DNA of 64,000 nt from CAYSCW01 sp964429795 (GTDB taxonomy: Bacteria > Acidobacteriota > Aminicenantia > Aminicenantales > Aminicenantaceae), in NCBI GenBank assembly GCA_964429795.1, contig CAYSCW010000010.1, positions 1 to 64,000 on the forward strand, read 5' to 3'. Below are positions 18,580 through 29,100 of this stretch, piece by piece (the stretch's first letter is position 1; each line of letters begins with the position of its first letter). A model generated the notes under the pieces. It was given only the letters and a program-made list of their open reading frames with translations, was not told the origin of the DNA and did not search any database. A program made the position numbers and the translations under genes.

Positions 18580-20181
18580 ATGGCTAACTTCGCCTTCCTG
18601 GACTGGTTCTGGCTCGTTGTCTTCATCATCCTCATGATCGTCTGTGGGGTGCTTTTCTACAGGCTTGGGAAGCGCTCCATGTCAGACTTTTTCCTGGCAG
18701 GTCGGGGGCTTCCCTGGTGGCTGCCTGCGGCCTCTGTCTATGCCACACATTCGGCAACCGATACTCCTATCTGGGTAAGCGGGGTCATTTATAGATACGG
18801 TCTGAGGGGTATCTGGTACACCTTTTTTTCTGCCTGGTGTGCCATCTCTGCTTTCGCATCAACACGCATTTTTCGCCGTTCCTTAGCCTACACCCAGGCT
18901 GAATGGCAGACTCTTCGGTTCTCAGGCATGGGGGCTGAGATGCTGCGAGGCTGGATTGCGGGTTGGCAGGTGTTCATGAACATGTTTGTCCTTGGCTGGG
19001 TGGGAATCGCTATGGGCAAACTCTGCAATCTTCTTTTCGGCTGGCCTGAGTGGATCGGACTCATACTTTTTTCTTCCCTCTGCGCCATCTATGTTTTGGC
19101 AGCTGGATATTGGGGAGTGATCATGGCTGACTTCCAGCAAGGCGTGATCGCCTTTTCGGTCATCGTCCTTGTCTCTATTTGGGGTATAGCAGCAGCAGGG
19201 GGACCCCAAAGGATCATGATCAAACTCGAATCTATAGGTCAAAGCTGGCGGCTGAATCCCTTCGCCTTTTCAGGATGGACTTCCGGGGATTTTCCCGTGG
19301 TCTGGTTTTTGACCATGCTGGTCATAGCCGTCATCGGTGGATTCGGCATGGGGACGTCCATCGACTGGTATCCAGAAGCCCAGCGCATCCAGTCGGCCCG
19401 GACTATCCGGGACGCCAGCTACAGCATCTGGTCTGGTTCGGCATTGATCGTTGTCCGGAATTCTCTCTGGGCCATTGCCATCATCGCTTTCTTTTCCTTG
19501 TATCCGAATATCCAATCCACGGCTGAGTATGAGATGGCCTGGTACCGTATAGGATTTGAGTTCCTGCCTGTGGGACTGATAGGCTTTTTCTTTGCGGCTA
19601 TCGTGGCCATCCACCTTTCCACCATCTCCACTCACCTCAACCTGGGGGCCTCCTATGCCACCCGGGATCTCTATCAGCATTATTTCCGCCCCAAGGCGAG
19701 TGATAGGGAACTGGTCTGGGTGGGGAGAGTATCCACTCTCATTCTCCTTTTGGGATCCTTCCTCTACGGCCTGATGATGCAGGAGATCACTCAATGGCTC
19801 ATCTTTGCCTTGTGGATCATGGCTGCCGGCATCTGGCTCCCCAGTATTCTGCAGGTCGTCTGGTGGCGCTTCAATTCCTGGGGGTACCTTTCTTCCTGGA
19901 TAGCCAATCTGGGATTAAGCTGGCTTGTGGTCTGGGTGCTCCCTGAATTTAAGGTCATTCCCGTACTTCCAGATTATCTCCAGTTCTGGTTCATGATGGT
20001 CTTGGGCGCTTTGATTTATATTCCCACTACCTTTCTGACTCCACACGAAGATATGGACCGGCTGGTTAAATATTATGTTATGTCTCGTCCTCTAGGCTGG
20101 TGGAGCCCGGTTCGGGAAGAGGCGGAGAGAAGGGGATTGCTTCAGTATGAAGGCCAACAGACTGAGGGAGGAATGAAATGA
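18580..20181 (+). CDS. Sodium:solute symporter (SSS family)
   Basis: This 533-residue membrane protein has about 13-14 hydrophobic helices. SMSDFFLAGRGLPWWLPAAS is the SSS signature at the end of helix 1, and the first half of the fold is rich in aromatic residues. SGLT-like transporters couple sodium to uptake of sugars, acids or nucleosides. The divergent sugar kinase hints at a sugar, but the substrate cannot be read from sequence. The start at 18580 follows GAGGA. The gene overlaps the next small gene by four bases (ATGA), the first of three tiny membrane proteins in a row. Confidence 0.9.
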   Translation: MANFAFLDWFWLVVFIILMIVCGVLFYRLGKRSMSDFFLAGRGLPWWLPAASVYATHSATDTPIWVSGVIYRYGLRGIWYTFFSAWCAISAFASTRIFRRSLAYTQAEWQTLRFSGMGAEMLRGWIAGWQVFMNMFVLGWVGIAMGKLCNLLFGWPEWIGLILFSSLCAIYVLAAGYWGVIMADFQQGVIAFSVIVLVSIWGIAAAGGPQRIMIKLESIGQSWRLNPFAFSGWTSGDFPVVWFLTMLVIAVIGGFGMGTSIDWYPEAQRIQSARTIRDASYSIWSGSALIVVRNSLWAIAIIAFFSLYPNIQSTAEYEMAWYRIGFEFLPVGLIGFFFAAIVAIHLSTISTHLNLGASYATRDLYQHYFRPKASDRELVWVGRVSTLILLLGSFLYGLMMQEITQWLIFALWIMAAGIWLPSILQVVWWRFNSWGYLSSWIANLGLSWLVVWVLPEFKVIPVLPDYLQFWFMMVLGALIYIPTTFLTPHEDMDRLVKYYVMSRPLGWWSPVREEAERRGLLQYEGQQTEGGMK

Positions 20182-20468
20182 GTTGGATAAAAAAGGAATG
20201 GACAGCTCAACAGGCTGACCGGTGGAGCAAAGAAGATTATTTGACCTTCATCATTTCTCCAGTTGTCTATTTCTTGTTGGCCCTGGGAGTGGCCTTGAGT
20301 CTGCTTTTACTCTGGTATGGCTGGGTTATCCTCGCTGTGAGTTTGATTTTGTTGGTAGTGATGATCAAAATCATCGATCCCAAATTAAAGGCCTTGTCAG
20401 AAGATTATGAAATCAAGCAAAAGGAATATCTGGAAGATTTAGAGAGAATAGAAAGGTGGGAGGAATAA
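20178..20468 (+). CDS. Small two-helix membrane protein following the symporter
   Basis: This 96-residue protein has an N-terminal amphipathic segment (WTAQQADRWSKEDYLTFI), two adjacent hydrophobic helices at about 28-65, and a charged C-terminal helix (EIKQKEYLEDLERIERWEE). The start overlaps the symporter stop, giving strong translational coupling. No family was recognised. A role as an accessory subunit of the symporter is inferred from position only. Confidence 0.75.
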   Translation: MSWIKKEWTAQQADRWSKEDYLTFIISPVVYFLLALGVALSLLLLWYGWVILAVSLILLVVMIKIIDPKLKALSEDYEIKQKEYLEDLERIERWEE

Positions 20469-20591
20469 ATGAGTCAGAGCCTTGCCGTTGTCATCGGAAT
20501 GTCCATTGCCTATCTCTTTTCTTTTTTGGGTCTTCTGCTGGCCTATTTTTCTTATCGGAAGAAACACAAGAATAAAAACAAGAAGGAATAG
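20469..20591 (+). CDS. 40-residue single-pass membrane microprotein
   Basis: ATG 20469 follows directly on the stop of the preceding gene. The product has one hydrophobic helix (about residues 5-28, with LFSFLGLLLAYF) and a very basic tail (RKKHKNKNKKE), so the C-terminus should be cytoplasmic. GTGGGAGGAA ahead of the ATG can serve as ribosome-binding site. Small accessory proteins are known beside some SSS-type transporters. Similarity to any of those was not established here. Confidence 0.6.
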   Translation: MSQSLAVVIGMSIAYLFSFLGLLLAYFSYRKKHKNKNKKE

Positions 20592-20593
20592 CC

Positions 20594-20683
20594 ATGTTTG
20601 GAATATTGTTCCCTCTCATCGTACTTATTATATCCTTTGCGTTGACATATTTTCTTTACCGTCATTTTTCCCGCAAAAATTGA
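20594..20683 (+). CDS. 29-residue single-pass membrane microprotein
   Basis: ATG 20594 lies two bases after the preceding stop, with AGAAGGAA in front. The product begins MFGILFPLIVLIISFALTYF and ends in a short basic tail (YRHFSRKN). It is the third small membrane protein in the symporter operon. It is short enough that chance cannot be excluded, but tight packing, the ribosome-binding site and the clean helix-plus-basic-tail design support it. Confidence 0.5.
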   Translation: MFGILFPLIVLIISFALTYFLYRHFSRKN

Positions 20684-20763
20684 TTTCTATAGGAATAGTG
20701 TCTTTTCTTAAAAAAAATCCAATGTCGTCCCGGATAACAAGTGATGTATCCTAACCTTTCCTC

Positions 20764-21252
20764 CTAGGTGATAACTTTGTCGATATCCTTTTCGCCGTAG
20801 TCCTCGAATTCTTGAGCAAGGACATATTCCCCGTTGAGCATGATATAGTGGCTGTGTTCTACCTGGCTCAGGTACTCCAGAATCTTCTTGTGAGGAGCTT
20901 CCACTCTTTCTATAAGGCTAGTATAGAAAGCTTCTGCCTTTTTTTCAGACTCCATAGCCTGATACAACAAATCAACCAGTGTCGAACTCGGCGTGATAAC
21001 GATGCGCATGAAAAGTTCCTCGCTGGGTTTGTCGGGAATCACAAGCTTCTCGTCAGGGAGCATAGCTTCGAAGAGTCTTTCCAGGGTAATCCGATGCTTA
21101 TTTTCTTCGAAAGCCAGCCATTGGAATTTTTCCTTGAGAAGGGGATTGGAATATCTTTTGGCAAGATCTGTATAAACCTGGTTGGAATCGATCTCGGATC
21201 GAACGGCGAATCCCAGAAGTTCCTTCAATGAGGCTTTTTGTATATCAAGCAT
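20764..21252 (-). CDS. Ferritin-like/rubrerythrin-type diiron protein
   Basis: This 162-residue four-helix protein has Glu in helix 1 (VRSEIDSNQVY), EENKH in helix 2, Glu in helix 3 (ESEKKAEAFY) and ExxH near the end (SQVEHSHY), the diiron ligand pattern of the rubrerythrin/ferritin-like superfamily. It lacks a rubredoxin domain. Likely roles are peroxide reduction or iron handling in the cytoplasm of an anaerobe. The start has GAGGAGAG before it. It is divergent from the M4 protease; the 288-base spacer is AT-rich and shows nothing else recognisable. Confidence 0.75.
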   Translation of the reverse strand: MLDIQKASLKELLGFAVRSEIDSNQVYTDLAKRYSNPLLKEKFQWLAFEENKHRITLERLFEAMLPDEKLVIPDKPSEELFMRIVITPSSTLVDLLYQAMESEKKAEAFYTSLIERVEAPHKKILEYLSQVEHSHYIMLNGEYVLAQEFEDYGEKDIDKVIT

Positions 21253-21540
21253 GACACTCTCCTCTAAGGTGTTAACCGTGTATTTTAATCATAATCAGAG
21301 TAAAAATAAAGGCTAAAGGGAAGAAAATGGGGTTTGAGAAATTCGGTTTAAATTCTAGATTTTCAAGGGTAGTCTTTAGGGACAGTATCAATTCCTCATA
21401 AAAGTGACTTTAAAGTTAACAAATATCACCTTTTAATTCATCTCTAATGGCGATTGTTTACAGGTATTCCTTCTTGCTAGACTGGTTCAAGAACAGAAAT
21501 GCAATTCTTGACTTCATCATAGGTTGTAAGGGAGGAGAAG

Positions 21541-23115
21541 ATGAAAATTAATAAATTTCTCTTGGGTATCTGTTTAATTCTTTTGATCAATTTATTCGTC
21601 TTTCCCTCTTCTGTGGGTAAGGTTTATTTCGTACATCCCAATAATGCCGAGTCCGAAAATAATGTTCTGCCCCTTTATCCTGAGTTAATGAAGCTTTTTG
21701 AATCGGAAATTTCCAGAGGAAATCTGGTGTTTTCAAGGGTTCAAGAGGATCCTCTGGCTAGAATGAAGCATCGTCGCTACATCCAGAGATATAAAGGTCT
21801 TCCGGTCTTCGGTGGAGAGGTTATTTATCATCTCAGGGATGATCGAGTGGCAGGCGTTACGGGCGAATATTTCCAGATTAAAGATTTGGATACCGATCCA
21901 GTCCTGTCCAAAGAAGAGGCGGTCAAGGCATTCCGCTCCCATCTACAACAGCAAGGACTTGAAGAGCAGAAGAGAGAGACTCGATTGGTCGTTTTCCCTA
22001 CCAAGGATAATCAATATCATCTGGCTTATATGATTACTTTAAAAAAAGGAGACTACTACAGCCAGACAGGAATCATTGATGCCAAGGCAGGCAGAATACT
22101 CTTTGAGTTTTCAAATATCCATTTTGATGAGCCGGCAATAGGACTTGGGGTTTGTTATCACGGCTCTTCGATGAAAATGGCCACCACCCTCTACTCAGAC
22201 GGTTTTTATTATCTTTATGACGAAAAGAGAATCAGGCCTTATAACCATTACACTTATGATTATCGAACGGGCTATATTCCGGGGGATGCAGATAACCTCT
22301 GGGACAGCGACGGCACCATGGTTAATGCCCATGTTTTTGTCGGCCTGATCTATGATTTTTATTACCTTTTCTTTAGAAGACTGGGGATCGATGATAAAAA
22401 TTTAACAACCATTGTCAATGTTCACAATAATAAATATTCAGATAATGCCTTTTGGAATGGGGAATCGGTCAACTTCTGTATCCCTGGAGAAAGCAATCAG
22501 CAGTTTGCGGCTGCCTTTGATGTTGTGGGTCATGAATACTCTCACGGCGTGACTCAGTACAGTTCAGATCTCGTCTATGCCTTCGAGTCAGGGGCCTTGA
22601 ATGAATCTTTTTCAGATATTATGGGAGTCACGGCAGAATTTTATTGGTTTCCTGAAGGGACAGGATTATACAAGGCTGACTGGTATGTCGGCGAGGATGC
22701 ATCGCCTAATTACAGTACTTCCGGAGCCAGGAATTTGGCTGATCCTAACTCTAATTCGCAGCTTGGGAATTCCATGTATCCTGATCCCTGCCATCTTTTT
22801 CAGGAGTATTATGTGCCTTATGACATCGATAATGGTGGAGTTCACCTGAATATGACTATCTATAGCCATGCCTTCTATCTCCTGGCCCATGGCGGAACAA
22901 ATAGAGTCTCAGGGGTCTATGTGGAAGGGATTGGGATAGAGAAAGCCGCCAACATATTTTACAGCGCATGGGTTTACTACCTGACCAAGACCTCTCAATT
23001 CATCGACGCAGCCAACGCACTGCTCCAGGCGGCTTATTCTCTTTATGGAAACGGCAGCCAAGAATATGCTCAGACAGTCCGGGCTATGGAAGCCATTGGC
23101 TGGATTGTTATATAA
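21541..23115 (+). CDS. Secreted thermolysin-like metalloprotease (M4 family)
   Basis: This 524-residue protein has a signal peptide (about 1-26), an FTP-type propeptide with PepSY-like strands (about 60-195), and the M4 catalytic domain. The zinc site is HEYSH at 331-335 with the third ligand Glu355 in GALNESFSD, spaced as in thermolysin. The C-terminal domain ends with ALLQAAYSLYG and AMEAIGW, typical of the family. It should be exported and self-processed, digesting external protein. The ATG follows GGGAGGAG. The next gene begins 11 bases after its stop. Confidence 0.93.
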   Translation: MKINKFLLGICLILLINLFVFPSSVGKVYFVHPNNAESENNVLPLYPELMKLFESEISRGNLVFSRVQEDPLARMKHRRYIQRYKGLPVFGGEVIYHLRDDRVAGVTGEYFQIKDLDTDPVLSKEEAVKAFRSHLQQQGLEEQKRETRLVVFPTKDNQYHLAYMITLKKGDYYSQTGIIDAKAGRILFEFSNIHFDEPAIGLGVCYHGSSMKMATTLYSDGFYYLYDEKRIRPYNHYTYDYRTGYIPGDADNLWDSDGTMVNAHVFVGLIYDFYYLFFRRLGIDDKNLTTIVNVHNNKYSDNAFWNGESVNFCIPGESNQQFAAAFDVVGHEYSHGVTQYSSDLVYAFESGALNESFSDIMGVTAEFYWFPEGTGLYKADWYVGEDASPNYSTSGARNLADPNSNSQLGNSMYPDPCHLFQEYYVPYDIDNGGVHLNMTIYSHAFYLLAHGGTNRVSGVYVEGIGIEKAANIFYSAWVYYLTKTSQFIDAANALLQAAYSLYGNGSQEYAQTVRAMEAIGWIVI

Positions 23116-23125
23116 GGGGTCAACA

Positions 23126-24220
23126 ATGAAAAAAATAGCAAGCTGTCTTCTAATGGCCTTTTTTCTAACCGGTTTATTGTTTGCCTTGGGCGAAATCCCC
23201 CATCCCATAAACATGAAATTAAGAGTTACGACATCTGTGGCAAATGTTCGCAGTGGACCATCCCTTAGCCACAGAATCATCATGCAGGTGAAAGCAGGAA
23301 CCGAGCTCAGTGCTATCGGTAAGGAGGGCAAATGGTATGAGGTAAATCTCTCCCAGAAGGGCATCGAACCTGCGCTGATTGGATATATCCATCAGAGCAC
23401 AGTTGAGGTTGTGAGTGAGCAGGAACTTGTTTCTAAGGTTATTGATGTTGAATCACAAGAACAATCGAATAAGGAGAAGCCAGTTTTTGTTGCTCAGCCT
23501 GAACCAAAAAAACCCGCAAGGGTGACATCACTCCAGCAGCATAAACAAAGTTACAGTGAGAAGAAGATGTACATTTGGATAAGTTACAATCTTGGCTTCT
23601 TAGAGCAGGCATCGAGCTTCTCATGGCAGGAAACGATCTACCATGAAGCGTCAAATGCAAGCATCCAGTACAGCATCAAAAAAGGGAATTTCTTTAGTGC
23701 GGCCTTTGGATACCGGGTTTATGGACCTGTTTCGCTTGAACTGGGAGTGGATATAACATCTAGAAATATGGAAGAGGCCTATTCTGCTTCAATTCCCCAT
23801 CCCCTTTTGTTTGGAGTTCTCCGAGATGACGAAGGAATCGAAACCTGTAAGTTGAGTGAAAGTTCTGTTTTCTTGAACATAGCTTACAGCATGAGAAGTG
23901 GACGATTGGGCCTGGATGTTTCTGCAGGCCCTGCCTATATCCAATCCAAATCCAAAACAATAGCAGGAATAAATTATACAGACAGCTATCCCTATGATTC
24001 AGTCACTTTGAGTTCTGAAGTGATCGATGTTTCAAAGAATGTCTTTGGCTTTAACGGCGGAGCACATGTTCTTTTTCATTTTACAGAAAACCTGGCTATA
24101 GACCTGAATGCCCGTTATGTGTACGGTAAGGCAGACTTCGATACAGGGACATCTGTCGTCGTCCCTCCGATAACGCTTGGAGGATTGAGATTAGGAGGAG
24201 GTCTGAAAATCCTTTTTTAG
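23126..24220 (+). CDS. SH3b-domain protein with C-terminal outer-membrane beta-barrel-like region
   Basis: This 364-residue protein has a signal peptide ending near FALG and a bacterial SH3 domain at about 30-95 (VANVRSGPSLSHRIIMQVKAG, then WYEV). A Lys/Glu/Gln-rich linker follows, then a region of alternating amphipathic strands (FSAAFGYRVYGPVSLELGVD and others) ending LRLGGGLKILF. The end resembles a porin-like barrel with a final aromatic residue. The frame is open further upstream, but ATG 23126 has GGGGT before it and starts a clean signal peptide. It probably anchors at the outer membrane and binds wall or ligand through SH3b. Confidence 0.7.
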   Translation: MKKIASCLLMAFFLTGLLFALGEIPHPINMKLRVTTSVANVRSGPSLSHRIIMQVKAGTELSAIGKEGKWYEVNLSQKGIEPALIGYIHQSTVEVVSEQELVSKVIDVESQEQSNKEKPVFVAQPEPKKPARVTSLQQHKQSYSEKKMYIWISYNLGFLEQASSFSWQETIYHEASNASIQYSIKKGNFFSAAFGYRVYGPVSLELGVDITSRNMEEAYSASIPHPLLFGVLRDDEGIETCKLSESSVFLNIAYSMRSGRLGLDVSAGPAYIQSKSKTIAGINYTDSYPYDSVTLSSEVIDVSKNVFGFNGGAHVLFHFTENLAIDLNARYVYGKADFDTGTSVVVPPITLGGLRLGGGLKILF

Positions 24221-24323
24221 GTCTGATCATTTTCACTATTGAAAAAAATTCATAATGATATCCCAGTGTTACTCAGATTTTCAGTGAAAGACGGACATCA
24301 TATTTTAGTGAGAGGAGGCTGAT

Positions 24324-25838
24324 ATGAAGCCTTTAAAGCAGGGAAGAGTTTCTCAGCTTTTGTTGATTATCATGGGACTTTTACTCGTTTTAAATTGCAG
24401 TCACAATTCTCAAAAGCTGGCTGAGCAAAAATATTCAGAAGGATTCTCTTTAAGGCAGCCTGAGGATTGGCAAGCGAAAGTTATGGATAAAACCTACATC
24501 TGGATTTCCTCAGAGGGAATGAAGGATTCTCCATTTCTGTTTATCTATCCCTTTTTTCTCAAGGAAAAGACGCAAAGCAGCTCTTGGATTCGGAAGCAAC
24601 TGCCTGCACTGTCCAAGTTTTTTTCTGGAGTTGAATGGGGAAAAATGGAGCAGATACGCAGCTTCCCTGACGAGACTGCTGCAAAATTCCGCTTCCTAAG
24701 AGAAGGCATTTCATATCAAGGTCTTGCCCTCTGCTCTATTCATGAGAAGAGCGGTGTTCTTTATGTCATGGCTGCGCCCTTGGAATCCTTTGAGCAATAT
24801 CGAAATCAGCTGTTAGCCATGCTGGAGTCTTTCCGGTTTGAAGAACCAGAGCAACAAAGAGACCAGATGGTGAATAAGCCAAAAATTCGCTATGGAAGCT
24901 GGCAGGACCCCCAGGAACAGGCATTTACCCTTGAAGTTCCTCAAGGCTGGACAGTTAAGGGTGGAACATTCCGCAGAGCTTCTGTCGACCTGATGCATGT
25001 TCTCCGAGCCGAATCTCCTGACCGCAGAATGGTTATTCAATTCAACGACAGCAATATCCCCGTCTTTGCCCTGCCCAGTCCTATACTGAACATGGCGGGA
25101 TTCCAGGAAGGTTCCTGGTATTCTCCTGGATATGGCGTCCAGATGATGGTCAGGAGATACATACCAGGCGTTTATTTTCTGAGCGAGTATCTCAACAGTA
25201 ATTACCGTCCTCATCTCGCGGGTTTTCAGATTGTCGATCAGAAGAATCGCCCTGATATCGTATCTTCTTTTAACAAGATTTACAGCCAGTTTTCTTCCTA
25301 CGGCATCTCTTTTACTCTGCATGCCGGAGAGGCAGCCTTTCGATTTGATCAGGATTCGCAGCTTTTTGTGGGCTATGGCCTGGCGCTGACGCAACTCGTC
25401 CAATCCATGGGGACGCAAGGAGGCAACTGGTCCCTTGCCTTGATGGTCATTTACACATGTCCAGAATCAGAGACCGAGACCGTCCGTGAGATTGCTGATC
25501 ATATGTTCCAGAGTCTCAGGATGAATCCTCGCTGGGTTGCCTCCCAGCAACAGCTGGCAGTCAATGTCTCCCAGATTGTGACTCAAACCAACCAGGAGAT
25601 ATCCCGGATTATCGATGAATCCTACTGGTCGAGACAGGTCACCATGGACAATATCCACCGCAAATTCTCTAATTATATTCTGGGAGTGACCGATGTGGTG
25701 GACGCTGAGACGGGAGAAAAGTGGAATGTGGAAGCAGGCCACAATTATTACTGGCGGAAAGATTATACCAATCAGATTGTTGGCACAGAGGTTTACACAC
25801 GGCCGGATATTGATTTCTCGCCGCTCAAGAAGTTATGA
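24324..25838 (+). CDS. Lipoprotein of unknown function
   Basis: This 504-residue protein starts with a leader and lipobox (LLLVLNC, Cys about 27). The rest has two similar halves of mixed alpha/beta character. Each begins with a segment like FSLRQPEDWQAKV or FTLEVPQGWTVK, which resembles the PsbP/DUF1795-type domain that opens a surface-exposed module. A helical region near 400-450 is followed by a Trp/Tyr-rich end (GHNYYWRKDYTNQIVG). No enzyme motif was found. AGAGGAGG precedes the ATG. Confidence 0.6.
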   Translation: MKPLKQGRVSQLLLIIMGLLLVLNCSHNSQKLAEQKYSEGFSLRQPEDWQAKVMDKTYIWISSEGMKDSPFLFIYPFFLKEKTQSSSWIRKQLPALSKFFSGVEWGKMEQIRSFPDETAAKFRFLREGISYQGLALCSIHEKSGVLYVMAAPLESFEQYRNQLLAMLESFRFEEPEQQRDQMVNKPKIRYGSWQDPQEQAFTLEVPQGWTVKGGTFRRASVDLMHVLRAESPDRRMVIQFNDSNIPVFALPSPILNMAGFQEGSWYSPGYGVQMMVRRYIPGVYFLSEYLNSNYRPHLAGFQIVDQKNRPDIVSSFNKIYSQFSSYGISFTLHAGEAAFRFDQDSQLFVGYGLALTQLVQSMGTQGGNWSLALMVIYTCPESETETVREIADHMFQSLRMNPRWVASQQQLAVNVSQIVTQTNQEISRIIDESYWSRQVTMDNIHRKFSNYILGVTDVVDAETGEKWNVEAGHNYYWRKDYTNQIVGTEVYTRPDIDFSPLKKL

Positions 25839-25983
25839 CGAGTTTCGAGAATGTTCTCTAACTTGCTCATAATAAAATTAATAGTTGTACTACTTCTATC
25901 CTTTCTGCTTCACATATTATAAATGATTATTCTGACCTGTATAGAGGAAGATTTAAAAGTGTATTTCTGGCCGCCTTTTAAGG

Positions 25984-26035
25984 AAATCAGGGACATGTGC
26001 CGATCTTCTGAGTTCGGTACCGTGCCCCTTGATTT
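25984..26035 (+). terminator. Imperfect stem-loop with T-run after the lipoprotein gene
   Basis: This lies in the 336-base stretch without genes before the hybrid kinase. AAATCAGGG on the left pairs with CCC-TTGATTT on the right, with further pairs (CCGA/TCGG) nearer the loop and a T-rich end. It may terminate transcription from 24324-25838. The rest of 25839-26174 is AT-rich and shows no other feature. Confidence 0.4.
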
Positions 26036-26174
26036 TTGTGAATAATGCAGGTTAATTCACAAACGTATGGCATAGTGGATCGATTACAAAGAAAACAGAG
26101 AATTAAAAATATTGTTTTCTTCATGAAGAAAATTATGATAATTTTGAAAGAAATAAAAAAAAGGTGTATACGAG

Positions 26175-29100
26175 ATGAAGGAAAATCAGGGCTGGGGCAA
26201 GATTTATTGTCGATTGAGTAGATTGTTTTTTTACTCGATCTGTCTGTTGATTGTCTTTTCCCCTTTGATTCATTCCCAGGAGCGACAGATAAAATTCGAG
26301 AACATCGGGATTGAAGAGGGGCTGTCGCAAGCCAGCATTCATTGTATTTGGCAGGACAGCAAGGGATTTATGTGGATAGGCACTGAGTCAGGCGTGAATC
26401 GATATGATGGCTACAATTTCGTCGTGTATACTCCTGATTTAAAAAATCCTAAAAGTCTGAGCAACAATTGGGTTTATTCAGTTTATGAAGATCATCTGGG
26501 GAATCTCTGGATCGGTACAGATGACGGCCTAAACAGATTCAATAGAGAGAAAGAGACATTTACACGTTATTTTCATGACCCTGAGGACTCAAGTAGTTTG
26601 AGTAATAGTAAAGTCTATACTATTTATGAAGGTAAGTCAGGATCGCTCTGGATCGGGACGGATAACGGATTGAATAGATTCAGCCGGGAAGATGAGACTT
26701 TTAAGAGGTATCAGTTTGAGCCAGAAAATCCTCAAAGCTTAAGCGATGATCATATCCGGTCTATTTTAGAAGATACCTCTGGTATACTCTGGGTTGGAAC
26801 CGACAATGGATTGAACAAGTTGAACCCAAAAATGGAGACCTGGGTGAGATTTCTGCGCAGGCCCGAAGATGCAAGTAGTTTAAGCCATAACAGCATCAAT
26901 TCCATCTGTGAAGACTCGTTGGGTATGCTCTGGATCGGAACGGATGGAGGCCTTAACCAGTTTGATCCCAGCACCGGAAAGTTTGAGCAGTACAGACATA
27001 TTCCCGGTGACACTAAAAGTTTGAGTGACGATTGGATTCATGTCGTTTATCAAGACCACTTGGGAACGCTCTGGATCGGGACAAACGAGGGCGGACTGAA
27101 TCGTTTTGATCGGGATAAAAGGGAATTTGTTTATTATAAAGGTGATCCCAAAAATCCCCACAGCTTGAGCAGCAACAGAATTTACTCTATATGTGAAGAT
27201 CAGTCGGGGATAATCTGGGTGGGGACCTATGGAGGCGCTCTCTGTAAATTTAATAGGGAACCGAAGCGATTTAGACTTATCACTCATGATCCCGAAAACC
27301 CTTATAGCTTGAGCCACAACTTCGTCAGGGCCTTTCTTATAGACCAGTCTGGTACTCTGTGGGTTGGAACTGATGGGGGAGGACTCAATAAATATGACCA
27401 GGAAAACAACCGTTTCATTCATTATCAGCATAATCCTAGAGACCCAAGGAGTTTGAGTAATGACAGGGTTTTTTCAATAGTCGAAGACTCTTCAGGCGTT
27501 TTATGGATTGGGACTTACGGTGGGGGCCTAAACAGATTTGACCCGAAGAGTGGGAAATTCACTAGCTATCGACACTCTCCTTCAGATCCGAACAGTATAA
27601 GCGATGATAGAATCAGATACATTATATATAAAGGACAGCCTGGAGTTCTCTGGATCGGTACTGATGGCGGTGGCCTTAATAAATTTGATACCGAAAAGGG
27701 AATCTTTACTCGTTATAAAAGCGATCCCCTTGATCCGGACAGCCTGAGTAATGATAGAGTATGGAGAATCCTGAAGAGCCGTTCAGGGGCCATGTGGATT
27801 GCCACATTTGGAGGCGGACTGAATAAATTTGATCCAGAAAAAGGCCAGTTTTCCCATTACCGCTTTGACCCTGATGATCCAAACAGTTTGAGTAATGATT
27901 ACCTAACGGCGCTTCATGAAGGCCAATCAGGAATACTCTGGATGGGTTCCAACGGTGAAGGCCTCATAAAATTCGACCCTCAAAAAGAGATGTTTTCCAA
28001 CTATCCAGAGGCTGAAGGGCTGGCGGGCAATGCAGTATACGGAATTCTGGAAGATGATGAAGGATGTCTCTGGATAAGCACAAACAATGGACTTTCCAAA
28101 TTCAATCCTCAGACAGAGACTTTTAGAAATTATGACGTCAATGACGGGCTGCAGAACAATGAATTCAACGGAGGATCACGTTATAAAAGTCCTGAAGGCG
28201 AAATGTTCTTCGGAGGGATCAGTGGATTTAACAGCTTTTATCCTGGAATGATCAAGGATAATCCATATGCCCCTCGAGTCGTAATCACAAATTTCAGAAT
28301 CTTTAACAAACTAGTACCCATTCAGGAGGAAGAAGATGAACAATCACCACTGACCAAGTCTATCACAGAAACCGACAAAATTCAGCTTTCCTACAGAGAC
28401 AACATGTTGTCGTTTGAGTTTGCGGCCTTGCATTACGTTTTTCCTGATAAAAATGAGTATGCGTACAAGATGGAAGGATTCGATAAGGATTGGATTTACA
28501 CTTCCGCAACTCAAAGGTTTGCTTCCTATACCAATCTGGATCCGGGGGAATACACATTCAGGGTTAAAGCTTCCAACAACGATGGTTTATGGAACGAGGA
28601 AGGAGCATCCCTGAAGATCGTTATTGTTCCCCCGTTCTGGGAAACTCTTTGGTTTAGGGTCATAGCCGTTATTTTCATTCTGTCACTCATCTTCTTGGGT
28701 TTTGACTTACGGTTGAGAAATATAAAGGCTCATAAGGTGAAATTAGAGCGGTTAGTAGCCGAGCAAACAAAGGATTTGCAGAGTAAAAAGGAAATGCTCG
28801 AACAAGAAATCGGTGAGAGAAAGCGTGCTGAAATAGAATTGCAGAAGGCGAATAAGAGAGCAGAAAAAGCCAAAGAAGCTGCCGAAGCTGCCAATCAGGC
28901 CAAAAGCTTGTTTTTAGCCAGGATGAGCCATGAGATCCGCACTCCTCTAAACTCAGTCATCGGTTTTGCTGATATACTCCTGGAATCTAATCTCAATACA
29001 GAACAAATTGACTATGCTAGAACCATAACCAAAAGTGGTGAGACTCTCCTTTCTCTTCTCAATGAAATTCTCGATTTCTCCAAAATCGAGGCTGGGGAAA

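Noticed and set aside
26340..28080. Regular repeats of about 145 bases that could suggest a repeat array or CRISPR-like structure
   Set aside because: They are in-frame codons of the Reg_prop propeller blades of the hybrid kinase; spacing and variation follow the protein, not the DNA.
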